A model generated the notes under the pieces. It searched no databases and was not told the origin of the DNA. It saw only the letters and a list, made by a program, of their open reading frames with translations. A stretch of DNA of 64,000 nt from Amorphochlora amoebiformis (Eukaryota; Cercozoa; Chlorarachniophyceae): positions 62,001 to 126,000 of the forward strand of contig BAAHQB010000150.1 of the NCBI GenBank assembly GCA_054601695.1. Direction: 5' to 3'. Positions 1 to 64,000 of this stretch are shown here, in pieces; the stretch's first letter is position 1, and every line of letters starts with the position of its first letter. Both the position numbers and the translations under genes were made by a program.

Positions 1-188
1 GTTTAGCAGCTCCCAGCGCCCTCTTGTTCTCATGCATCTATATAATATATGTCATATATATATATATATATAATATGTATATGTTTAAGTTGTTTATTTG
101 TTCATGTTGGGTCTAACCTGCAAGTAAGCCTCGACCAGGCCCTGGAACACCGAAAACCTGAATATGCAAAATGTATTCATTTTTGCGC

Positions 189-237
<49 letters not shown>

Positions 238-308
238 CACATATAATGTGTATATATGTACAAAATGCATACACATATACATGTGCATAAAATGCATGCA
301 CATATACA

Positions 309-361
<53 letters not shown>

Positions 362-900
362 ACCTTGATACACATACGTTCACAACTGAAACCAGATACC
401 CACCCATCCATACCCTATACCCTAACCATTTTTCCCAAAACATCGAAATTCAAACAATCAAAAACACACTCCTCACAGACACGAAGCCCCAGAAAGATTA
501 AGAAGCAAGTTTACACCAACCTCGGCAAGAACGAATATGCAGATCCAACCGAAGGCTCACACCCGCACCCGCAATTTGTCTTCCCTACTATTCCGATGTT
601 GGCCCCGGCCCCTGGCCCCCCGCCCCTGTCGCTCACGCCTCCCATCCCGGTTGAGTACACCTTGACCTTCTGGTAGGCGCTGGATGCTCGCTTTCCATCA
701 TTGTGACTGATTTCATTGTATGGATATTTATGGTTTATTTACATACAGTTGGGTGTGACAATTGTGTATATAAATGTATATTGTATCCATATATGTGGAG
801 TGTATGTATATGTGTGAGTCTGCATTTGAATGTATTGTTGTGTATGTAAATATGAGAGGGTGTTTTTTATATATATACATATTACACATATATGATATGC

Positions 901-933
<33 letters not shown>

Positions 934-1030
934 GTTACATTCGTGAATACATACTATATATATATGTATATATTAATATATATATATATATATGTATATA
1001 ATATATATTATATACATATATATAAAAATT

Positions 1031-1071
<41 letters not shown>

Positions 1072-1251
1072 CATCACATCAAAACGAAAAACACCCCATC
1101 CTAGGAGTACACATAAAACATCAGAATACATAGTAACCTCAAGTGCAAATATCCTTTGGCTAGAAGTGCGCCCGGATGGTTTGGATGCAGTTGTAGAAGC
1201 CTCCCCAACACCTCAAGGGCCTTCTTCGGGGCGGCCTGTACATGCGTATGT

Positions 1252-1293
<42 letters not shown>

Positions 1294-1579
1294 TATATAG
1301 TTGTGCCATACTATGTTTTTGTTTATCGTGTTTGAATATCAACCATTTGCGTGCGTATATATGTGTAGGATATATGTAAATATGTGTTTATGTGCATTTA
1401 TATGTGTACGTATGCATGTATGTATATGCTTAATAAAATTGGTATGTACAGGTAAAATGTATCTATATACGGATATATTTATACATGCATTTATATATAC
1501 ACATATGTACATATATATATATATATATATATAGTATATATGTAAATGTATGTATACATACATGTATATATACATATGT

Positions 1580-1650
<71 letters not shown>

Positions 1651-1862
1651 ATGCATATATGTTAAAAAACACACATATCACCTAAATACACATAGATTTA
1701 CTCCCCATTCAGTGCTGAGGTCAATCTCCATGAAAATAAAATTCAAATTATTGTTGTTTCTACTTTCTGATCGGACGATAGATCCAGTGCTACGGCGATC
1801 CAGGGCTCAGGTGTCTCGGGGGCGCTGCGGAGGGTCTGTCGCATAAGGCGGGTGAGCTCGGC

Positions 1863-1928
<66 letters not shown>

Positions 1929-2118
1929 AGTGTGTGTATATTTTATACGTGATATGTATACATATGTACATATTTACATGAACGTAATGAGTTTATACGC
2001 ATGTGTGTATTTATGTTTTATATGTGTTTATACCATATATATATACATGCATCCTTTTTACCGTTCTCTTAGGAGTTTAAAGTAACGTATGTGCGCATAC
2101 ACACACACACACACACCC

Positions 2119-2154
<36 letters not shown>

Positions 2155-3585
2155 GTATATATATGTAAATGTATAGTATGTGTATGTAATAAATATGTAT
2201 ATATATATATATATATGTATGTATATATTTTCACACACACACACCTGGGCAATTGACCTACTCTGCATATGCATGTATTAACTGTATGTGGATGCATGTA
2301 AGTATCACCTGACGGTCTGTCGTGCGCAGGGCGAGAGCAAAGGTATCAACGCCCAGGGATGATCTCGGAAATAGCGAACGGCAGCGACGGAACAGGTCTA
2401 GGGCTTCGTCCGTTTGGCCTTCAGAATGTTTCATGTGAACAATTACAGGATATGGACCAGTTGGGTCTAAGGCTGTGTTTCGTGTGGTGTGATTTAGGGT
2501 TAACGTACGTTGAGAGGGTGGCGAAGGGGGGTGCGAGGGGCAGGAAAAAAGAGAAAGGAATATCAGGAAGAACACATAGAATGGATACAATTTATGGGAG
2601 CGAGTATGAAAGGAAGTGAGCTAGAGAGAGTGAGGAGAGAGTGAGTGAGGGAGAGGGCGAAAAGAGAGATGGTCAAGCTCTGCAATCGAGTTGTAAAGTG
2701 TCCGATTTTTTCCATGGAGGACCAAGATCGAATAGAAGGGTTGCCTGTCGGAGCATGAGCGCTAGATTGTCCGGGAATGCTGAACGCAGGTCGCGAAGAG
2801 CGGTCAGGGCTAGCCCTGATATTATATATATATATATATATAATACAATATGTATAATACACTCAATAACTCACCCAACTTGTACTTCGCTGCGAAGCCA
2901 TGCACAGCCACGAGCTTCTGAACAAATGGATATGTCTTTCCTCCTTTCCTCTCTTTCTCGTCCCGCCCCGGATTCCTCCCCTCACGGTTCCTTCCTTTGC
3001 TCCCAAAGACCCTGGCATTGATCCCAAGTCTCGCCAGCGCCTGCAATGCCTCGACCACCATCAGATGCCCCTGCGTCCGGTTTATGATTTCCTGGTACGC
3101 TTGGATCGCAGGCTCGCGCTTTCCTGACCTCTCGTACAACCGTGCTATACACAAGCTGTGACGCAACGGGCGATGGTCAAATGGTACGTTAGTTAGGAAC
3201 TCGAGGGCCCCCTCGGAATCGCGGAGGCGGAGGGCGCAGTCGGCACAGCGGAGGAGGATGGGAAAGAGGGATTTGGCTTCGCAGCGGGAGTTCCGTAGGA
3301 CCATTAGGGCTTTTTCGTAGAAGCCTTTAGCCTGGAGTGAAGGAGAGAATGGTTACAACAGGATTGGATATGGATAAGGGGTCAGTGAGTCGTATTTGTT
3401 AGCTGAGCTTCGATGTAATAGGGGTTGGCGAGAGGGTTATATATACATATACCTATATATATATATATATGTATATATATATGTATACATGTATACTATG
3501 TATATGTTTTGTGCATGTAAATGACATATGTATGTGTGTATAAACTATGTATATTCGATGCGTAACAAACACGTCCATCCCCGCA

Positions 3586-3621
<36 letters not shown>

Positions 3622-3692
3622 TATATATATATATATGTTATGTGACATATATCTATAAGAATACGATATATGCACATACTCTCATGAAATAT

Positions 3693-3738
<46 letters not shown>

Positions 3739-4119
3739 CAAACATACAGTACAATACACAGATACGTGTGCATACGAAGAGATACTCTTCTTCCGACATC
3801 GCACCAACAGTTTCACGATATTACCCCAAGCTCTCTCAGACAATCATGATCGCCCCACAAATGGTTATGCGGCAGAATATTGAAATGGAGTTGTGTCAAT
3901 ATGAAGGGGTTCGGTTAGGAAAAGATGTACCTGCGAGAAACTCTCGAGCCCAAAAGCTGCATCTCCAAACAATGCCCAGTCTTTAGCCTCTTCTTCTGGC
4001 TTCTTCTTCATCGATTTGTCGGAAGTGAGGAAGGAAGCGAGGGTCCAGGCGGACTGAAAGAGACCTTCTTTTACAAGGGCCTCCACCTCTTCGCGTAGAC
4101 TGTCGGTCGCCGTGGGCAT
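1..4119 (-). CDS. ANAPC7: APC7/ANAPC7-like TPR subunit of the anaphase-promoting complex (C-terminus outside window)
   Basis: Role (family knowledge): scaffold TPR subunit of the APC/C ubiquitin ligase. Exons on the minus strand: 4119-3931, 3331-2875, 2815-2723, 2418-2309, 1862-1764, 1235-1138, 679-661 (tentative), 141-118, 22-1 (continues left). Seen: exon 1 ([16 protein letters not shown]...) aligns with the APC7 N-terminus. Exon 2 has the TPR stretch [20 protein letters not shown] followed by [17 protein letters not shown], like the human 'ILDGIPSRQRTPKI...LYKKAGQERPSVTSYKEV' region. Later exons give [49 protein letters not shown] and GLVEAYLQ, all in APC7 order. Phases agree through exon 6. 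The start at 4119 is the first in-frame ATG; the frame opens further upstream only with non-ATG codons. About 20 residues expected between exons 6 and 8 are not convincingly found, so a small exon may be missed or lost. The donor at 2722 (gtcctc) is weak. Confidence 0.88.
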
Positions 4120-4280
4120 TGGCGCGATGGCTTTCGGTTGAACGGCACGTGTATCCTTCGTGTCACTATGTGTGACTGTCACTCATGATCGTCTTTCGCA
4201 GCCGAATTTTTTCACTTAAAGAAAATCTCGCCAGTGGCGTCTCGCGCAAGAAGGTCCGGATCGGGAAACAGAGGCCGCCC
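4120..4280. promoter_or_regulatory. Short head-to-head intergenic region, probable bidirectional promoter (APC7 / LUC7)
   Basis: Only 161 bp separate the inferred ATGs of the divergent APC7 and LUC7 genes. The stretch lacks the (TA)n repeats that fill introns and is of balanced composition. I see no clear TATA box or Inr. That both promoters lie here is inferred from position. Confidence 0.6.
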
Positions 4281-14978
<10,698 letters not shown>

Positions 14979-15652
14979 AACAGACCCATGCCTCAGCATC
15001 GATGCTTCTCTAGGATTCCTGCCAACCGCTGGAATCTAGCTGTAGTCACAACAGCTAATAGCGCTCCGCTTTCGACCAGACTAAAAGTTAGACTTAACAT
15101 ACTAGTATGAAACAATCAAACACTACCTAGGTCTAGTAGGTTCTTGACTCTAAGGGATAAATACTGGAAATAGCCTAGCCTAGCGCTCAAAGCCCAGACT
15201 GAGACTGGATTTATACTAGTAGTATACACACTCTACAAAGATTGTATGGTACAGTCTAGATAGTCTAGAATCTAGATAGAATCGAAAGAATCTAAACTAT
15301 CTGGGGTATGGCATATATCTAGTATATTTGTTGATATCTAGTATTTAACTTACCTAGCTAGCTGGCAACACTACTCTGACATCTGGTATCTAAGTAATAA
15401 TGTAACTAGTAGAACAAAGGGGCCGATTTCGTTTGAAGACGTTTCGATCAACCAGACCAAGCGTACAGCCACACTTCATGGTTCGCGATCGACAAGGTTA
15501 TCCTAGCTATCTGGTACAATATTTGTAATAAACCCAAACTCCGGTTACAATTCCAATACGCCACGCAAATGTCTAGTGCCTGTGTACGTACTCCTTGAAA
15601 AAACATTCAAATGGCCCTGCGCAGCCAGGTACTCCGTGTAAAATCATCACGT
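14979..15652. other. Convergent intergenic spacer, CTAG-rich
   Basis: Lies between the LUC7 stop and the CG-1/bZIP stop. Nearly free of (TA)n but rich in CTAG/TCTAGA motifs, densest at 15180-15380. An AATAAA-like 'gtaataaac' at about 15525 could serve LUC7 polyadenylation. No gene seen. Confidence 0.7.
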
Positions 15653-15821
15653 TCAGCTCCCCTTAGTAGTAATTCCCACGGGATCCTTTTGGGCTTCTGG
15701 AATCTTCCAAACCTGGGTTTGATACAAATAGGGTGATTGAACGAGGCATACATTACTACTTGAATCATCTTCACATGTTTTACGCACACATGCACATATA
15801 TACATATATATATATATATAT

Positions 15822-15866
<45 letters not shown>

Positions 15867-16129
15867 TGTGTATACACAATATTTGACACACATTATCATA
15901 TATATATATATATGTATATTTATACAAAAATATATTTATAAATGTAGATACAAAAATTAATATATACATATATATATATATATATAATGTAACAGGCATA
16001 ATGATATTTTAGGTATTTATGTACATATGTAAGTAATTACATAAATATATTTACATTGCGATATATAGATACCTATGTAATTACATAAATATATACATGT
16101 AAATACATATTATATGTAATTATATATAT

Positions 16130-16165
<36 letters not shown>

Positions 16166-16184
16166 GTGTATACTCACACACGCG

Positions 16185-16226
<42 letters not shown>

Positions 16227-16324
16227 GCTACATATGGATATATTTGTACATATGTATATATACATATACACACACATATATATATATATATACATATATA
16301 TTATACATATAAATATATACGTAC

Positions 16325-16378
<54 letters not shown>

Positions 16379-16397
16379 CATATACATACATGTAACA

Positions 16398-16440
<43 letters not shown>

Positions 16441-18654
16441 AATTTTTGTTTGACACATACATGCACATATGCATTGCAGACGTTATTACAGTTCTCACAC
16501 TCATTTTTTACCGTCTGTAGCATCTGCATGCAGGACGAGTTCTTAGAGACCCATATGAAGAATTTCGCTAGCTGCAGTGGCTTAAGGGTGTCCATGAGCT
16601 TATCAATAAGTTTATGACGCTTGTTCAGGTGAGTGGACACTTCCTGTCGTAGGGCGACTAGCCTTTTCTGCAGCAGCAATAGCTCCGACTTAACGTCCTT
16701 CACACCCTGACGCAGTCGCAGCAATTTCCTGACCTAGATGAATTAAGTTATTAGTTTAGCCTGAACGGTTATAAGGGGCTTGATACCTGGATTTCGTCCA
16801 GGCCAATCTCCTCTGTCATGAGAGTTTTCCAGAGCCCGGGTTTGGCATAAAATTCGTCGTCCTGGTCGAGGCCCCAGAGTGCAAATTTGGCCTGAGCACC
16901 TGAGATTGATGCAAAACATTTGGCATGATAAATTCTCTATCGTATGGATGCATTAACCGCAAAGATACCAGGATTCAGACTGTTGTTGGTCATCTGAATA
17001 TGCCTCCAGAACAGCTCTTGGTTTTGCCTTGAGTTGGTAACGAATCGTGTGACAAGGCCTTTGAGTTCCTTCTGGTCGAGGGGCTGTTCCCGTACTCTCC
17101 GCTCCATCTCTTTCAATATATCACCCTGCTCCTTCCTGCACGGTGTGTTGAGTTAGCCCACACAGAAGATTTTCCTTGTCAGTTGTAATACCGATGGGAC
17201 TCCTCCTCAGAACGCGCCTGTCTTGCGTTGCCAGTGAGCTCAGCAAGCTTTCGCTGAAGCCCCTGCGCCTTTTGTTCCAGAGACTGAATGTATGCTTTCT
17301 TACGTTTTCTACAAGCTCTGGCAACCTCCGCTTTTCTTGCTTTCCTAAAAATGTAGGGTTTGGATGAACAGATCGTCCCTTGAATGGCACCTATCGAGAG
17401 ACGGGAGTGAATTACCTCTTCGACGTCTTCTCAGGGTCTTCCATAGCATTGCCTTGCTTCACAAGCCTGTGGAGAGGCATTGGGGACGACATTATCCTTC
17501 TCATCCTGCCTTTAGTAGAAGTGGATTCCCGAGCAACCGTTTGCTTGGGCTTGGGCTTGATTGGATTTGCGACTGGAGGAGTAATCGCATTAGCAGGCGA
17601 TACCAGTGACAAATTGAAATGGTTGTGCATTGATTGCGGTAATTTTTGCGGATTGGGTTGCTGCGGTTGGAGGAGCATGCCGATTCCCATGGTTTGGTTG
17701 GAAGCGGGAAGGGGATTTGGAAATTCGAAAGTGGACGTGGCTGGGGGAACGAGGGAGGAGAGCGCACTGGGTGAAGTCTTGATACGACGCATTCCTAGTG
17801 CAGCGCTGGAGTCGAAATCCATATTTTGGTTGAGGAACAGGTCGCACTTGGTTTCCGGCCTAAAGAGCAACCAACAGACTCTTACCTTTTATGGTCCAGA
17901 TACAAATGGACAATGATGGAAGGAAGAACATATACGAGTCACGCTCTGAGGTATCCCATGCATTAGCAAACTTACTTTTCGGACCCCATCATCAACTCTG
18001 GCCCCAAGCTCGAGGAAAATATCGGCATAGCCTTCCCTGAAGGAATAAAAACGAACGCGTGAAACACGATCACACCAGGGATCGGATTGAGTTTACTTAA
18101 GTTTTCTTGTTCAGTCTTTAGGTAATGCACAAGAACGATGTTGGATTGAGTCTCCAGCCAGTAGCCTCGTCTGGATACTTCCATTCCTGTGCTCGTCATG
18201 CAGTTCAGTGGGCCGTACACCGTTGTCTCGAGCCTATACATTGTGGAATTAGACACGGATGTGCAATACTCTTCGATTATATCCACCTCACGATCTTCTC
18301 GTGGCTTGGGTCCCACTGGTATCCATCCCTTTTCCACTCAGTCCCCAGAGACGTGTTGTCTGTGGGATCAGAATCCAAACACAGGTCAGCACCGCCAGTT
18401 TTGGCTCTACAAAAGAGTTAGCTATCGGCACAAGACGAGGACATATTGCTGTCATACGAAATGTAATTTAAGATGGTATACTTACAGAGAAAAAGGCTTC
18501 CGGGAGCTATTGGAGACTGGGCTGCAGAGGAGCTGATTGGGAACCCATAGCTCGAATAATTGACCAATATGTCAGTAACATCTCGCTCAGTTAGCCACTG
18601 ATTCTTCGCGCTTCCGATGACAGTTTTCATCACAGTGAACTTGTTATCGCTCAT
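15653..18654 (-). CDS. CG-1 (CAMTA-type) plus bZIP fusion transcription factor
   Basis: Exons on the minus strand: 18654-18486, 18404-18287, 18233-17976, 17859-17416, 17344-17192, 17135-16969, 16899-16787, 16733-16512, 15712-15653; 567 codons plus stop, phases consistent. Seen: residues 15-140 form a CG-1 domain ([27 protein letters not shown], then [18 protein letters not shown]), the DNA-binding domain of CAMTA factors. A Pro/Gln/Ser-rich linker follows (exon 4). Then a bZIP: basic region [16 protein letters not shown] and a zipper with Leu every seventh residue ([16 protein letters not shown]). The C-terminal helical region ends [20 protein letters not shown]. No ankyrin or IQ motifs of normal CAMTAs are present. 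Nuclear regulator by inference. The exon 2 acceptor skips a nearer AG, so its exact edge is less sure. A 39-nt in-frame GT-AG segment in exon 3 could be an optional intron. Confidence 0.88.
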
Positions 18655-18764
18655 CTGGAATGCATAGATCCGATAAAGCAAGCGGGGACGTAGCCACCAT
18701 TCGTGGCCGCCAAATTTGAAAACTTTTAGCGCCGGCGATTTAATTCCTCGGCAACTTCGGGACG
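18655..18764. promoter_or_regulatory. 110-bp head-to-head promoter region (CG-1/bZIP and zuotin)
   Basis: Start codons of the two divergent genes face away from each other across only 110 bp of non-repetitive sequence. Reading frames are open into it on the minus strand, but only via non-ATG codons. Bidirectional promoter function is inferred. Confidence 0.6.
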
Positions 18765-52311
<33,547 letters not shown>

Positions 52312-52314
52312 GCT

Positions 52315-52372
<58 letters not shown>

Positions 52373-53036
52373 GACAAAATGAGTAGGATCATTACAGTTA
52401 TACGTATGTATGTATGTATGCTATAGGCTAGTGTACATTCGCATATATATACATATCTTCTCACCGTTCGGGTCTACATATACATCATTGAGTATACCTC
52501 TAGAAATGTGTGTTCACTGACGGTGTGTATATGTATTAATTTTTTTTACCTACCATCAAATAAGTGAGGAAGAAACGGGCTTTGCGCTAAAGTATAAATA
52601 GTAAAATAAAAAATCGTTAACAAAACCGTTTTAACACCGTACTAGCGTAGTAACTTTTGAGTCACGTGATCCAGTTAATCTAGTGAAAAACCTAGATAAA
52701 CCTTCGGACAATCTCTTGTTTCAAGGTGTTTAGTATCGGTATACGTAGAAACACGCTAGAAATTAGAGTACGCGCTGTGCATGTGACTAATAACTTAACA
52801 AAGAATCATGGTACAACGTAAGTTCAATTCGGTTTGAAAGTTTGTAATTGGTAAATCTGTGTTTTGTGGCATGATATAAGCACTGTCTAGACTGTATCTA
52901 GTATGTCACGGTCAAAGTTTTCACTTACTCTCTATTCATCTAGATTCATCTAGATATTTACATGTGCTAGATCTTCTAGTCTGGAATCTCTAGAATCTAG
53001 AGAATAATCTATAATCTAGTGACATGATATATCTAG

Positions 53037-53071
<35 letters not shown>

Positions 53072-53206
53072 ATATATATTATATATATATACATACTAGA
53101 CATATTAGTCGCCAAATGAATAAAATATGATAGCCGAGTTCAAAAGATCTCTCTGATAAATCTAAGAATTTTCTAATTAGCACCCCACTTGGCTCTGCCT
53201 ACACAC
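52312..53206. other. Convergent spacer between GPCR and lectin genes, CTAG-rich
   Basis: (TA)n at 52318-52372 and 53037-53090. The rest is ordinary sequence with many (T)CTAGA motifs clustered at 52900-53045. No gene recognised. Confidence 0.65.

Positions 53207-64000
<10,794 letters not shown>

Noticed and set aside
164-676. Plus-strand frame with a Pro-rich C-terminal part
   Set aside because: Lies in APC7 introns on the opposite strand, starts in TA repeat, and has no recognisable product. An untranslated or unrelated function cannot be excluded.
18286-18405. Frameshift/pseudogene in the CG-1 domain
   Set aside because: The apparent frame change is explained by a 53-nt GT-AG intron (18286-18234) that restores the domain perfectly.

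Overview
The window is nuclear DNA from an intron-rich eukaryote, most likely a unicellular protist or alga. I see six protein-coding genes, all split by GT-AG introns. Most introns are filled with (TA)n/(CA)n microsatellites, degenerate CCCTAA/TTAGGG (telomere-type) repeats, and GA- or CT-rich minisatellites. The long Tyr/Ile-alternating reading frames are translations of (TA)n and are not genes. The lineage cannot be fixed from the sequence. The gene set (DNAJC2 with two SANT domains, a CG-1 transcription factor, a class C GPCR with a bacterial-type binding domain) would fit a stramenopile or a related algal group, but this is inference.

Layout: (1) 1-4119, minus: APC7/ANAPC7, a TPR subunit of the anaphase-promoting complex, running off the left edge. 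(2) 4281-14978, plus: LUC7-like U1 snRNP protein with an RS tail; both zinc fingers have lost ligands. (3) 15653-18654, minus: a 567-residue protein joining a CAMTA-type CG-1 DNA-binding domain to a bZIP domain. (4) 18765-39982, plus: zuotin/DNAJC2 ribosome-associated J-protein, 32 exons over 21 kb. (5) 41624-52311, plus: seven-TM class C receptor with a signal peptide and a glycine-betaine-binding-protein-like (OpuAC) ectodomain. (6) 53207-64000, minus: ERGIC-53/Emp47-type L-type lectin, running off the right edge. Genes 1/2 and 3/4 are head-to-head with only 161 and 110 bp between start codons. Genes 2/3 and 5/6 are convergent, with CTAG-rich spacers. The exon models of genes 2-5 keep one open frame across every junction, which strongly supports them.

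The most unusual features are in the introns. Many introns carry tandem 'echoes' of the adjacent splice junction: an intron edge plus 10-40 nt of the neighbouring exon, repeated two to seven times and decaying. A ~90-nt, potentially structured element joined to telomeric repeats occurs nine times. In one case its CCCTAA tail directly forms a 3' splice site. Two neighbouring zuotin introns appear to start with AT instead of GT. These lie beside a LUC7 gene, a 5' splice-site recognition factor, that has lost zinc ligands in both fingers.

The genes do not form one pathway. They are housekeeping or regulatory genes: cell cycle, splicing, transcription, translation-coupled folding, signalling and secretory cargo sorting.
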